Shown here: positions 31,086 to 44,600 of the stretch, piece after piece
Numbering within the stretch: position 1 is the first letter of the stretch
Layout of the letters: each line of letters begins with the position of its first letter
Origin: Epiperipatus broadwayi
Lineage: Eukaryota > Onychophora > Udeonychophora > Euonychophora > Peripatidae
DNA: 64,000 nucleotides
NCBI GenBank assembly: GCA_028023455.1
Contig: JAQFVV010006637.1
Span: 252,001 to 316,000, forward strand
Direction of reading: 5' to 3'
Notes under the pieces: model-generated
Told to the model about the DNA's origin: nothing
Database searches by the model: none
What the model saw: the letters and a program-made list of their open reading frames with translations, nothing else
Position numbers and translations under genes: made by a program

Positions 31086-32619
31086 AGAAATGTGAGGAAA
31101 AAAATGTTCTATCACTGTTGGCAAGAGTAAGCTTATAAACATCAAAAGCTTAAAGAATAAGTGGATCCATTTTATTGTTGAGTCCTTGTCAACAGAGAAT
31201 TCATAGCCTGTGATTGATTTGTTCCATGCACACCTTTATTGTTAAACGGAGGTTGCCTTGACAACAGTTAGGAATTGTTGATTGTTATTGATATTGGGAT
31301 TGTCTAAGTGTTAACTGGTTTTTAATGATTATATATATATAATAGAATAAATAATAATATGGATATATATAACATTCAATAAAATCATAGTAAATATTTT
31401 AGAAAATGAGACCCACTTTCAATTAATATTTGACAAGTGGGGATGTGTATCATTTACTATAACAGCATTTACTATTTAAGCGATTATTCTGAATGTTACA
31501 TAAATATATACTATATTGGTAAGTCTCACCCACAAGTATACTACTACCAATAAAACTGAACAAAAAAATATGAAAAGTATGCCATGAGGAAGTGATTACC
31601 AAAAGGGCAAACGCATACATGGTGGAGTAACTATACAATTCTTTTTTATTAAACTAATTTAATAACAAACATGGATAATGATCAGACTGGTTCTACATTA
31701 AGAAGAAGTCTTTATGCAGATCCAGCCATACTTTTTGTTCATTATCGTCTCCACCTTTACAATATTAATTCTAAGGCAATATAAAATAGTCTACTTGTAA
31801 TTCAGATGAGAAAATTTATGAGTAACAAGATTATTAATTATAACAATAATTTTAATTAACAAATAGCATAAAAACAATATAACTGTTTACACTTATATAT
31901 TTACATAGACATAATAAAAACAGAGAACATATATGACAGAAAATATTTTCGTTAGTTTTATTGCCAAAAGTTATTGTAGGAGTTTTACTCAGTTAAGTTG
32001 TTTTTATTTTTCTATTGAGATCAATTTTTTGTTCACAGTAAAATAATTTTAAATTGAGATCTCTGGCCATAATGAACTTAGTTTAATATTTTAAATCTAT
32101 CTGTAGTTTATTTCTGTAACTAAATTCATTTTAAAGAGTGGCTCCTTACGATTGAGGAAATCAAATATATAGATGGTATTAATCCATTTATTTTTGGGTA
32201 ATTTCTTCTGAAAAACAATCAGTTAACTGACAGGTTTTTTTGTGAGATTAAAATGTATTTATGTCATAGTATCTATAATCAGTTCAGAGTTGGCAGCGAG
32301 GTGTTGTTGAATGTTAAGACATTGTTTTTACAGCTCCATGGAAAAAATAGAATGAAGCATTCTAAAGCTTTACTCCTTTAATTGAATTATACAAATATAA
32401 GAGAGACTTCAAATGTTCCTGGTTTCCATCCTATAAGCAGCACAAAGAAGAAGTGATACTTTTCCTCTCATGTTTGAAAAGTAGATGATCTGTGATTTTT
32501 TTTCTTTATTCGTTTTGCAACTACGCAACTTTTATGACAACTTTAAAATAATCAGTTTATTATTTTACAATAAATAAAAAACATTCTGATTATTTATCAA
32601 GTGGACAGGAAGTCTGTAA
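31086..32619. other. No gene recognised
   Basis: AT-rich sequence; an (AT)n tract near 31330. Nothing coding recognised. Confidence 0.5.
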
Positions 32620-33050
32620 TTAGAGAGAGAAAGGCTTTAACCTTTTTCACAGGTGTCTTAAATATTTGTATGATGGCCAAATGATATAATGTTTTGCTCT
32701 AAATGCACCTCTCAAACCGCAACACAAAATAGAGGCTTTATAAAGATAAGAGTGGCTGGCTTATGTTTAATCTAAATTCTTACTTATACAAGCCAATCTG
32801 AAGCAATTTGATTTGAGGGCATGAACCTGTTATTCTCTTCACATTTAAATCCATTATTTTCCTTCACAAGATGATTTAGATTGACCTATATAATTAAGAA
32901 TTTAGGTTAAAGATAGGACGACCACTCTTATCTTAACTTCTCTATCTTGTGTTGAGGTTTCAGAGCTCCTTCTATATTCAAAAACTACATTCTTTGGCTA
33001 TTATACAAACCTTTAAGGCACATGTAAAAATGTTAAAGCCTTTTTTTTCT
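32620..33050. repeat. Long foldback element
   Basis: Inverted arms of about 200 bp. AAGGCTTTAACCTTTTTCAC is mirrored by GTAAAAATGTTAAAGCCTTT, and ATAAGAGTGG by CCACTCTTAT. The centre is near 32835. The motif CCAATCTGAAGCAATTTGA with GAGGGCATGAA recurs in diverged form at 40833-40862. Confidence 0.65.
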
Positions 33051-33437
33051 AATAAATAAACAAAATGTTCATTTCCTATAATTATTATTTTTTTCAACTT
33101 GTTTAAAGATTAGAAATAAATAAATAACTTGTATATTTTAAAATTTATAATAATTTTTGAATTCATTTCTTTAAAACTATATATATAAACTACATCATAG
33201 AGATTAATATATATATATATAATCTGTTTGATTAATTACAAACAAACTTATAACTATAAAAATTAATAGCTGGTCATCTATATCAATGCAAAGAAAACAA
33301 CTGATAGCTATATCATCACTATATTAAGAAAATGGATTTTTTAAAATGTATTCTTAGAAATATAACTTGACTCCACACTCCCATCAATATGATGAAATAA
33401 TTATGTGTTTGATGGCATACAACAATATAGTAGTGGC

Positions 33438-33484
<47 letters not shown>

Positions 33485-34349
33485 AACAGATATACTGTTC
33501 CACGTATATATATATATATTCAAAAGACCCCCCCCCCATTTAAAAAAGGTTAGCGTGATTTGATCAAATTAAAAAAGAAATAAAGCAAAAAGTTTAGAGT
33601 TAAAAGAAAATCATTATTGATTTTATAGGTTTAAATTACGATGTAAATAAAAGCTGGCATTTATTAAAAAGATTACATTTTTAATTTTTGGAACGATGTT
33701 TTCGAATAAAGTGTGATAATAGCTTGAGGCAGTCTTAATAAATTGGAATTCAAAAACACATAGCCAGATAATTAAAAAAACAGTCTTCTACCGCCAAAAA
33801 GAATAGCCAATGAGCTGGGGGAAATGGCACGAACGTGGACGAAAACATACCACCAACACCAATTGAAGCAGGCGTCATGTAAAGAGAATCCATTCTGATA
33901 AGCAGAAAGTACAAATAGGTTGAAAAATTTGGATTATGAGACAGAGAGAATAGTTTTTATTATTATCAGTTAAGTAGTTTTTCATTTTAAAAGTCATATT
34001 GGACAAAACAAGTAGAGAAAGTACAAAATATTTGGAAAATTCGGATTATCAGAGAGTGTTTATTTTTATCAGTTTTAAGCAAGACAGAAAAATCAAAACT
34101 TAACCATGAAGAAACAATTTAACATGGGTGGTTGACCTGCATTTTTCTCTTCATCCATAATCATGAAATAAGCTCCAGCCTGTCTACTGTGCCACTCATT
34201 AAGCCCCATTGGTATTAAAAGAGAACAAGTAATAAGGTAAGAATTAAAAAAAATAGTAGCAATTCAATTATTAATGCTATGATAAAATTTTTAATAAAAA
34301 AAAAATTAATGGAGAAATATGAAAATGTTAGTTGTGTTCGATATTTCAA
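33051..34349. other. No gene recognised; (AT)n tracts
   Basis: (AT)n lies at about 33444-33478 and again at 33506-33520. The rest is AT-rich without coding signs. Confidence 0.5.
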
Positions 34350-34925
34350 ATTATAAATGAAACTGCTAATGAATTTATGTATAAAAATATACATTTGCAG
34401 CAGACCAAGTAAATATTTATATTAGAATAATTGAATGCTGTATAAATCATAAATGCTCAACTGCATATTACTTCTATCTATATAAAATAATAAAGTTTAT
34501 GTGTAGGAATATACATCTATATTTCAAATTATAAATGCTCCACCAACACGGAAAAGCTGACCACCAACTTATCTGTCTATGTTAACTAAAAAAAATAAAT
34601 ATCTGAGCTATGTATCAAAACAATTAAAGTGAGATTATAAATGAAACTGCTGATGAACTTATGTATAAAAATATACACCTGTTGCAGACCAAATAAATAT
34701 TTATGCTAGAATAATTAAATGTAAATCACAAATGCTTAACTGCATATTACTCATATTTAAATAAAATAATAAAGTTTATGTGTATGGACATACATTTAGG
34801 TTTGACTAAATTATAAATGCTCCACAAACCTAGAATGACCGAGATTATGTGTTCACCTACCTGTAACAATTTTCAAAATAATAAAATGTGGTATAAATCA
34901 TACCTGCTTAACTGCATATAACTTG
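34350..34925 (+). repeat. Tandem duplication with ~280-bp unit
   Basis: ATTATAAATGAAACTGCT occurs at about 34351 and 34632, followed in both by TATGTATAAAAATATACA, CAGACCAA and AATAATAAAGTTTATGTGTA. A partial third copy (TAAATCATACCTGCTTAACT) lies near 34894. The units are diverged, so the duplication is old. Confidence 0.7.
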
Positions 34926-37730
34926 TTGGAAAGACTTGAAAATGAATTATTGTTAGGTAAACTGTTTCTGTGCTTCTTCTCATCAATGAAATGAAAATAA
35001 ATCTTCACATGGATACACATGGACTTGAAAATGAATTATTGTTAAATAAAATTATTGTTACTTAAAATTACTCTTAGTTGTTCAATTCTATTTTGTTTTT
35101 ATTGCATCACTCATCATTCAGTGCACTTGTTCATGAGAATCTCATGCCTCCTGAGCTACATCTGGCATAACTAGACCCAGGTAAGTCAGGTTGTAGTGAG
35201 ATGGAACTCTAGTGGTGCCGTTTGGAAAACCAAACATAAAAATGTCTAGATGCTTCCAGACTCTATGGTGCTACATCCTCTGATGAGCAGGAAATATTGT
35301 TGTAGTGAGAGTTAACATCTGCATTGAGGGATGCCAATCGATAGTCCCTTCCTGCAACATGCTCATCAGGAAATTGTTACAACCGAGGTAATAAAGGGTT
35401 TGTATGGTGGTCCAGTTACAATATATATATATAAAGTTGAAAGGAAAAGCAGAAATAAACACCAATTTTTTTGTAAATATTTATTATATTACACTGGAAT
35501 AACAGTTAAGAATTAAATAATAATTTTGAATTAAAAAAATTATTATAAATTAAACATTTAAAATGTTTTATTCCGATTTTGATTATTAAAAAAAGAAATT
35601 TAAAATTAAAAAAAAAAACTAAAACAAGCTTGTTTTATGATACAGTTGATATACTGATAATTATAAAATTTCCATATCTATTTTTAATTAGATTAAGAAA
35701 GTTTTTTTAAAATTAAAGCTTGTATAATATATTTTGATAAAATATAATATAATATACTCTGATGTTGTTTAAAAGATTAAAAAATACTTTGAGATAAAAA
35801 TTTGGTTTTAATAACAGTGAAATAAAAAAGGAGTCATTAACATGTTTTTTTAATCTAGATAAAGAAGAAAAAATACTATTTGTTTTTTAACCATGACATG
35901 GTATAAAAGGTAGATTTAAAAGAACATTATGGGTGATTACAACAATATACAACATGATTATAGTGAAGTTATAACTGAAGGCAAGAATAGAGCTGCAGCT
36001 AATGTCACACTGGTAGAGTGTAAATTCACATGGAAGCAAGGACTTACTTTTTTGTTTTATAATATCCCATATAGTGTAATAGATGGCATGCCTGAAGTTT
36101 ACCAAATTATAGAGACTGAATGGAGATAATTGAATGTCAACAGTTACCTGACTTATACCTTTCTCAAAGATGTCAATAAGCCAGTCAACCATTTTAGAAT
36201 GAGCCAATTTACTACTTACTAAAATATTCCAGCATCTTGCTGAAGGATTACCTTGCTATGATTTTATACATATGCTGCTTTACCTATATGCAAAGAAACA
36301 CTGAAAAAGGTACTGTGTCATGTACATAAAGTACATTCAGGTATCATCTGGTTGTAAAGGTAAATAATTTTTGACTAAATTGTTGAATTAAAACTAAAAG
36401 AATGAAACAAAATAATAACTGACCATTTCTAGTTTTATTTATTAAAAAAGAAACTTCTAAAATCTTTTTTTATTGAAGAACAAAAGAACTTGTTAATAAT
36501 ATTTTTAAAGATTTTATGAAGGATTGTAGAAGAATCAATATATATATATGAAGAAAAATAACTTTTACTTAAAATGTACTATAATAATAATTAGCATTAA
36601 GCTAATGGACATGCGCTTTATGGATTTAACTATAAATGAAAACTTTCATTTTTATTTAAAATGTATTAATAACTGTGATTTGTAAAAAAATAGTAGTAGT
36701 ACACATATATGTGTGCATTGGTTATATATATTTATAACTTGGAATTAATTTTCTTAAAAAAATAATAGTATAACTTTAATAAGTTTATTTTTTTTATAAA
36801 CACCAATGTCTGCACACAAGTTTGAATGCATATCCATATATATTAAAATTAGTCATCAACCACATATATGTTAAAATTAATTATGTATTACAAAAATGAC
36901 TTTTTACTATTGATTTATGATAATTCAAAGATGTTAATTTTAAATTAGTATACAGCACATAGTGTGTTTTATTTAAACTTATTGAGATATATGTAAACTA
37001 CAATGTAATAGCATATTTTTTTTGTATTTTAATCAAAATCAGAATGCTGAATTTATATTTATAACTCAACAGGCTTTATTTTAATTTTATTGTTATTAAT
37101 AAATTTATATTTAAGTTATTCTAGTGAATTTATTTAATTCTAGAATAGGTTTAAAATATTATATGTTAGTATTATCTCTTGCTCACACTAATAGTTATAG
37201 AGCTCTTAATGCCCTGAACCGGATTTGTGCATAACAGTCAGTTATATAGATTGGGCTTTATGTTTAGTATTGTGGACATTCTGTTGATAATGATTTCTTT
37301 ACTTCTATAATGCTAAATGGCACAAAGACATATCCTTTAAAGTCCATGACATTTAGTTAATAGTTGTCCAGTACATTAATGGTACTAAGTGACCAGGACA
37401 TTGATGATGATCAGCATATTTTAGTATCCCAACATCATTTTTAATTGTTATATTCTTATGGATTGGTAGTTAAGTTTGTGCATCCAAATTATTGTTTATA
37501 TAGTTTGGCAAGGGCTAAATAATTAGCCTGGTCTATAGTGGACCATCACAAGGTTGAGTGTTGATTTTATTTTTTGATCATTTATGATGATGAATGATTC
37601 TTCTTCTTCTAGCAATGCTGGTGAACTTATAGTTAGTCTTTGTTTTTGCTGATCTCTCATGCTCATATTCAAAGTCATATTCATTACATTTAATACTTTT
37701 ATATATGTTATTTAATTTGAATTTGATTAT
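34926..37730. other. No gene recognised
   Basis: AT-rich. An open frame of 66 codons on the plus strand (35929-36129) lies inside a 106-codon frame on the other strand. Neither matches a family I know, and no splice evidence favours them. Confidence 0.45.
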
Positions 37731-37925
37731 TAAATGGAATTGATGATGAGTGCCATCACTCCAGGTTTACACTTTATTCCTTTTATAAATCGCATGCTCA
37801 TTTCATCATACTTCGTTCCTTTTATATTTAATTTTATATTTAAATTAGACTCGTCTTTTGACTTGGGGTTGATGATGATGAATTTCATCAACCCAGGCTC
37901 ATCCCTTGAGCCTCAACTGTTGTAA
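37731..37925. repeat. Cluster of small hairpins
   Basis: GGGGTTGATGATGATGAA pairs with TTTCATCAACCC, and AGGCTCA pairs with TGAGCCT, one after the other at 37866-37915. A similar TTGATGATGAGTGCCATCA hairpin lies at 37740. They are structured repeats of unknown origin. Confidence 0.4.
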
Positions 37926-38375
37926 CACAGATATGATTTTTTCACTTTTTAATAGAGTCATAAGGTTACTAAATTAAATATTTTATCTATATTCATCTAA
38001 ATATTGAGTGAGGTTGATGTTATATCAACTAATTTTGTTATGAGTTCGAGAATTATAGAAATGTGATATCTTTCGACTAGTAATATGGACCATATATTAT
38101 TATTTTATGTTTGTTTAATTTATTGTCATTTATTTAATCTAGTACCATTATAATTTAGTTATAGTAGTTAGATATCCATTTATTCCTCAGTATTATATGA
38201 ATAACTATATTAGCAATGAACTATTTACATGAAAAAACAGTTTGTTTGATTTAAACTCCGGATAGAGGGCGCAACAAACAGTTACATTAACATTTTTATA
38301 TTATTAATTTCAATTTAAAAATCTTTAGGATTTAAGATTTTATATATAAATAACGTTTTTATTTTCATTATTTAG
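37926..38375. other. No gene recognised
   Basis: AT-rich stretch up to the acceptor site of the tentative exon at 38376. Confidence 0.4.
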
Positions 38376-38473
38376 ATTATTTGCCGAAGCGAATAATCAA
38401 CTGGATCCGTTAGAAACATTTTTGCAAAAGTTTTTAGCAATTGTTATCCCTAATAACGAAAATAATGCAACTT
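38376..38473 (+). CDS. Tentative lipoxygenase exon (upstream of the YQW exon)
   Basis: A 98-nt open stretch bounded by an acceptor (TTATTTAG, 38368-38375) and a strong donor (GTAAGT, from 38474). Only one frame is open: a last base, 32 codons (LFAEANNQLDPLETFLQKFL..., ending NNENNAT) and one base. Its exit phase (1) fits the entry phase of the exon at 48471, giving TTT (Phe) at the junction. In animal lipoxygenases this position is the end of the PLAT domain and the linker leading to the YxW motif. LFAEANNQ could be the PLAT end, but the rest does not resemble the usual HRxKEL linker. It may belong to another gene or be a chance open stretch. Confidence 0.4.
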
Positions 38474-39482
38474 GTAAGTAGAAAAAATAACATTTGGTTG
38501 TTTTATGAAATTTGAATGTAATTTTAAGATATATAGTTTTCATAACAACTAAATCAATAAGAATTATTATGAAATAAATCATATTAAATAGACTTCGAAA
38601 AAAAGTTTGATATTCTCTTAAAGCAGATGTTTTAGTTATTCTTTAAAATCTTGCAAAAAATGGAGCAGAGCAAATTTCAATGTTTTCTCTATACTTCTTA
38701 ATATTGTATCGGTTATTACTATGATATTATTCCTAATGTTAAATTAACATGGATCTGCTTACTCCATCATGCATTACTAGCATGGTACTTTTACTGGCTT
38801 TACTTCTGAATTTATGACCAAGAACGAATCTTAACTGAAATTATCTTTGGAGTCTTGTTGAAAGCAAGATGAATGGATGTATGAATACTGATTCTCGTTT
38901 ATAATTGTAATCATGGCAAACAAAAATAGTTTACAACCATCATTTATTGAAACTATAAAGTTATTAGCCAAAGCCGTAGTGATCAAAGAAAATGGTATTA
39001 AGAATCTTCTGGTTGTGGGCCAAGGCTGGCATTTGATGATGAACTTTTTATTTAGTTATTTATGTAAAAAAATACTGTATAAATTTAAAAAAAGTTTGAT
39101 ATTAAATGGGACATTATTGTACTTTGTGAAGTTGGAAGAAAAAGTGAATATTGGTTTGAAAGATATAAATAAAAAATAAATGACATTATTGTTTGGGTGT
39201 TCTTAAGAAGTTTGAGTATCAAAATTGTCAGTACTGGAATAATATAGCTGAATTAGTAGTAGTTTTATTTTATTTAATTGTAATTAGAAATCAGTTATTG
39301 AGTTACATATTTTGGTAGATATCATTGATATTGCAAACTTATAAGGCATATTAAGATTATTATTTCATCCATTGATCAATTATTTTAATTAAATATAAAT
39401 AGAAATAATGTTTGACTTTTGGTACAAGTTTATATTATTATAAACTGTATGTTTATTCACAAAGAATATTAAAGTATAAACA
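38474..39482. other. Intron, nothing recognised
   Basis: Part of the 10-kb interval before the exon at 48471. An 88-codon open frame at 38913-39179 (MANKNSLQPSFIETIKLLAK...) matches no family I can name. Confidence 0.45.
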
Positions 39483-39680
39483 ATGAGGATTGCCAATTCC
39501 TCAGCAAGCTGTGTGTTAAATGCTTAGCCGAGAGAGCATTTAAAATATCTCTGTCAGGAATCCTCCCAACCCCTGACCATGGTTTCATGCTTTGGCACTC
39601 CTCAGAGATATTTTAAATGCTCTCCCTGGCTAAGAATTTAACACAAAGTTTGTTGAGGAATTGGAAATCCCCATCATTTA
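39483..39680. repeat. Hairpin element 4 with hammerhead motif
   Basis: The arms are GCCAATTCCTCAGCAAGCT with TTAAATGC, against GCATTTAAAATATCTCTG and its mirror CAGAGATATTTTAAATGC with TTGTTGAGGAATTGG. The centre near 39580 holds a hammerhead core on the minus strand. Confidence 0.7.
39568..39612 (-). ncRNA. Hammerhead ribozyme motif
   Basis: On the minus strand the stem I 5' side is AATATCT and the core is CTGAGGA (39605-39599). Stem II is GTGC-CAAA-GCAT (one G-U plus three pairs). GAAA (39586-39583) and stem III ACC-AT-GGT follow, then cleavage C at 39575. The stem I 3' side AGGGGTT gives three pairs, one mismatch and three pairs. All conserved core bases are present. Confidence 0.6.
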
Positions 39681-39819
39681 TAACTTACAAGCTTAAGAGA
39701 ATAGGGTCATGTGATCTATGATTCTTACTTTGAATACTAAAGTATATTTGTGTATTTTTATTTTATTATAAGGGATTTATGTACTATTATTTATAAGATA
39801 GTGATATTTAGTTTTATTA

Positions 39820-40260
39820 CTTTATCTTTCATCTATTGCAAATAATGCTTATATTTTAGAACAACATTGGAGTAATACTTTATGTGTTTTCTATCCATTC
39901 TAAATGCTATTTGAATCTTTGATGTTACAACAAAGATTATAATCATTGTTTTATTAACTTAAAAGTTAGACTATGATTCATTGATTGATATTCATTTAGT
40001 TTAGTTTATTATTTTCATTCTGTGACAAATGATGCTACCATTCATGGGCATTATTAAATTAGGCTTGTTTTTCTTTGGTTCATATTTTATCCCATTATAA
40101 ATGGTGATCAATAATTAGGCTATGACTCAGGATATAGTATGGCCCATAATTTTATTCTATTATAAATGACATTTCAACTTCAGAGTATATTTTTATTCAG
40201 TTGCAAATGATGTCCAATGATTGGGCTATATTTTCATTCAGTGTACATAATTATATGTAT
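39820..40260 (+). repeat. Degenerate minisatellite, ~60-70 bp unit
   Basis: A motif of the form TTTCATTC(T)GT..CAAATGATG...ATTAGGCTAT recurs about five times (for example 40011, 40083, 40150, 40194, 40229). It is strongly diverged. Confidence 0.45.
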
Positions 40261-41185
40261 AATAAATTATTATGTGACTAAAAATATAAAAGTAGCCTTT
40301 TAAGTGGAGTGTTTGATATTTTTATTTTTGATTAGAATTTTTTTTAAAAAAAAATGGTTACCAAAATTATATTGTAAATGAATTTCAATGAATATGTATG
40401 ATTTTACTTTAAATAAATTTGACACATATATGTATCACTTGATATTTATGCATTAAGTTAATGTGTATACTCCTTGTTTATACATCATATTCAGTATCTG
40501 TGCAGAAATATATGTGTATAATAAAGCATTAATTAATTAAAAATATGAAAGCATCCTTTTGTAAAAAATATTTGACATTTTTTCTTTTTACTTGAATTGT
40601 TTTTTTTTTAAAAAAAAGTTTAACAAAACTATATTTAAATATTTTATTTATATAGTGTGATGTTTTTTATATAAATTATAAATAATAATGTAACTTAAAT
40701 CATGGCACATGCATTTTACAGATAGAACACTATTTAAACTGAATACTCTCCTTTCCAAACACAAGATAGTCTTTTTAAAAGATAGAATGGATCCACTCTA
40801 TCCTTTTCATCCAAGCTATATGTATGAGTCAATCTGAAGCATTTGGAACTGAGAGCATAAAGATTTTGATTAATCACTTTAAATTACTAATCATATGATT
40901 TTTATTAATGATGATTGTGAAATTTTAACAATTTATGACATATCATTATTGGATGAAAACTTAAACATATGTAAATATTTTATTTATGTAGTACAATGTT
41001 TTTTATATAAATTTTAAATAATAATGTAGCTTAAACTATGGCACATGCACTTTACAGATGGAACACTATTTAAACCAAATACTCTCCTTTCCAAACACAA
41101 AAAGACTTTATCTTGTGTTTGGAAAAGAGAGCATTCAGTTTAAATAGTGTTCTATCTGTAAAGCACACATGCTGTGGTTCAAAAC
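40261..41185. repeat. Compound tandem duplications and a hairpin
   Basis: A ~250-bp duplication (AATATAAAAGTAGCCTTTT at 40284 and AATATGAAAGCATCCTTTT at 40542) is followed by a ~340-bp duplication (CATGGCACATGCATTTTACA at 40701 and TATGGCACATGCACTTTACA at 41037). The second unit is an inverted repeat: TTTACAGATGGAACACTATT at 41051 is mirrored by AATAGTGTTCTATCTGTAAA at 41143. Confidence 0.65.
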
Positions 41186-42109
41186 TATATTGTAAACTAT
41201 TTTTATTTTATTTTAACTTAAATGAAGCTTATAATTGAACCGAAGAAAATTGTGCACATTACTTAAAACATATTGAAGTTCTAAGAACAATTTTTAAATT
41301 TTAAATCAAAATATTCAAAAATTTCCAACCCAGTGTCATACATCTAAGACACTATGTTAGCTATCTAAAATATTATAGTGCCTTATCACTTTGGTAGTGA
41401 TTTAAAAAAATGATCAAATTTCAACAAATTATTTTAAATTTAAATCTATTAAATCTTAATTTCAAAATGTTATTATAACTTTAAATTAAACCCCCAAAAA
41501 TATTTATGCCATTCTTTCATGCACTTTACTTGAAACATATTGAAGTTCTAAAACTTAATTGTAAATTTAATATTGAAATATTTAAGATTACCCCACCCAC
41601 TGTTTTTTTTATGTACCAAATTCGAATCAATTCTATTGAATTTAAATATATTAAATCTCTATTTCAAAATTTTATTCTAACTTAAATAATGAAAGTGATT
41701 ACAATAGTTTACAAACAAACAAACCAATAAACAAATATTGTGGTTTAAATAAAAGCATTTAAATATTAATATTAATGTCCAAAATACATTAAAATTCAAA
41801 GACAATCAGACTTTTTCAAGTGATGCTTTCATGCAAATATTTATTTAATTTCTATAATAATCACAATCTGTTAACAATTTTAATTTCTAAAATAAATGTA
41901 ATCTGTGCAGGAAGTTAAATTTTGTAGATAAAACAATCTATATAATAATATTTATTTATAGTGCAAGATAGTCGAAACTGTAAGCAAAATAAAGAAGAAA
42001 TTATATATAAAAAGATTGCATTAAAGAGGAGATAATAAAATTGTTTAATATATATGAATGTATGAAGATAAATATCACATGATCACCAGTTCTTATGCTT
42101 GCTCATAAC
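41186..42109. other. Intron sequence, nothing recognised
   Basis: AT-rich; a repeated stretch with TTGAAGTTCTAA at 41273 and 41540 suggests a further old duplication. Confidence 0.4.
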
Positions 42110-42440
42110 TGTTATTAAAACAGGCAAAAATCTCTATACAGTAGTTGCCACTCAGTGCAAGCCAGAGTAATCAATGGATGCCATAAGACTTGTGCATAAA
42201 ATGCCCATCTAGTACCTACTCATCCACTAACTCCAGACTAGTTTCTAGTTTGTGGAGGGTTGTCTTAGATCCTAAGATCTAGGAGCAGTGAAAGCCACAA
42301 GCTAGAAACTAGTCTGGGGATATTGGATGAGTAGGCACTAGATAGGCATTTTATGCACAAGCCTTCTGGCATCCATTGATTACTCTGGCTTGGACTGAGT
42401 GGCACTACTGTATGGAGAGTTTTTCTTGTTTTAATAAAGA
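42110..42440. repeat. Hairpin element 5 (related to 57045-57245)
   Basis: Palindrome with ~145-bp arms: GCAAGCCAGAGTAATCAATG at 42158 and CATTGATTACTCTGGCTTG at 42373, TTGTGCATAAAATGCC at 42190 and GGCATTTTATGCACAAG at 42346. The centre has GATCCTAAGATCTAGG. It keeps GAAACTAGTCTGGGGATA, but the CTGATGA side of the hammerhead is deleted compared with the copy at 57045. Confidence 0.75.
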
Positions 42441-43665
42441 GAAATACAAAAAAGTAAAGGTGAAGATATAAGAATAATAAACTTCTTATGAACTCCTAAA
42501 CAATAAAACCACCTGATAATTTATTTATTTGTACATTTATTGAAGGATTCATTCTCTTAGCTAAATGTAGTTGTTGAATTATTAATATGTCATATTTAAT
42601 ACCTTCTAAGGTGACAGATGATTAAAAGTTATCATGGATTCAATATATTTTAGCTTAAGCAATGTAAAGTTTTGTAAATATTTTAATATTTGTTAATATT
42701 CTATTTATCAATAAAAATATTTGCAAAAAAAAAACTGTTTTAAAAGTAATTTGAATATGCTGTGTATTGATTAAATTGTGTAGATCTGTGGGTGTAAAAA
42801 TAGTTAATATAAAAGACATTAAAAGTCACTCAAGTTATAAAAATGCATAATAAGTAAAGTTATGCAAATTACCAAAGAAGCCTAGATATGATAATTTGCA
42901 AGAAGATAATAAAATTGTGACTATCTAAAATATCGAAGAATATTAATAACATATCTAGAGAGCAATTCAGTATTAAGTGTGTTGAGAGAAGTAAGATGTT
43001 TACGAAACCAGCAGGCCATCAGCAATGAAATATGCTGAAGTGAACATTGTGGTAAAAAATTAATGAAGAGGAGTTAACAGAATGAAATAAAGGACTATAA
43101 TAAGAAAATGGAGAATTCTATAAAGAACTTATAAGTAAGACTGAGTTAACTGTGAAATTCAACCAGCAGACTATTAGTTGAAAATACTAGAAAGTTACTA
43201 ATATTATATGTTCTGAGAAATAAACTCATTAAATTAAACTTTTCTCTTTGTTATTTCCAAAATGATATAATAAATATATAGCTGCCTTAGGTCAAAATTG
43301 AGCCCTGTACACATCAGAATTTTATATATATATTATAATGATCCAGAATAAGAAAATTAACGTAATCTGCACTACAGGGCGCCACTAGGTATTTGAACCT
43401 AGAAAATTTATATAGTAGGCAGATACGTAAGTAAAAAAAAATTTTTTTTTCCATTGGTTGATTCCCGTCGTTAGCCCATTGTCACTAGCTCATGGAGACG
43501 CAGAGATAATAAATAACTTGATTAATTTGTATCTTAAATATATATAAAAAAATAAAAGCCACTGCCAGTAATTAACACACAAACATTTATTTACGCACAT
43601 ATAAATTTTGAATTTGAGGAATAACATTTATTATTTAGATTTTTATATTAATTTTTAATTTAAAT
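42441..43665. other. Intron sequence, nothing recognised
   Basis: AT-rich. A somewhat less AT-rich patch with CTACAGGGCGCCACTAGGT lies at 43372. Confidence 0.45.
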
Positions 43666-44600
43666 TATTATTTTAAGATTGTTGAGTATGAATGAACTTA
43701 ATATTTTTATTAAGATCGTCGAGTATGAATAGACTACATAGATCTGCATTTGAAAATAAAATATTCTATCCCTTATTTAACCTTAGGCCAAAAGTTCGCT
43801 GTCAAACCAGTGTCAATCCATCTGATACATTAATGTATTAATGTAGCATGAAAATACAACAGCACTAATATACTATACTGTCAGGAATGTACATCTGAAC
43901 AGTATAGTTAGAGAAGACATTGACTCTGGCTAGAAGAACAATAAAATAAAAACTCCATAGGAAGGGACTACAGTCCTTTTTGCCAACTTACAATCCCATC
44001 CATAGGCAAACAGAAGGTGTGTGGCATATATATGCAATCCTGCCCATAGCAGATCTCCTGATACATTTATTAATTACATCAATACATCTAATCCATTGAC
44101 CCAATTTAACTACGAAACAAATAACCTAAGATTACCCTCCCTTAAACTATATATATAACTTTACAAATCTATATAGCCATTCACGCCCAACTTAAATTTA
44201 ACATTTATTTAAATTCACACAGATGGATTTATAAAAGTTTGTTGTTTAATGTTGAGCATAGATCGACTACACAGATTACATGCTCAAAAAACATCTCAAC
44301 ATAGACATACATGATCAAAATATAAAGTCATTGATGTAATTGCAGAGGGAATTCACTAGAAACCCAATGGCATTCATCATAAGATGCCACATTGACACCA
44401 ATAACTAACAAAACATCAGAATAAATACATTTTAGATATTCAACATAAGATATCATTATTTACCGAATGTCTATATATTTTAATCATATATGAAAACAAA
44501 AATGCAATTAAACATGAGCGAATCTATGCAAGCGTCTATGCCCAACTTAAATTTAATGCATTTAAAATTTAAACAATAAATATTAATACAAATAAAAAAT
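43666..44600 (+). repeat. Diverged repeat region
   Basis: ATGCCCAACTTAAATTTAA (44540) recurs with one or two changes at 44187. GTTGAGTATGAATGAAC, GTCGAGTATGAATAGACTAC and GTTGAGCATAGATCGACTAC recur at 43681, 43717 and 44253. It looks like an old array with a unit of a few hundred bases. Confidence 0.4.

Noticed and set aside
35887-36207. 106-codon minus-strand frame overlapping a 66-codon plus-strand frame
   Set aside because: No domain, no signal supporting splicing or a start, and frames on opposite strands exclude each other.
38913-39179. 88-codon open frame inside the first long intron
   Set aside because: No recognisable family; length is within chance expectation for this amount of sequence.
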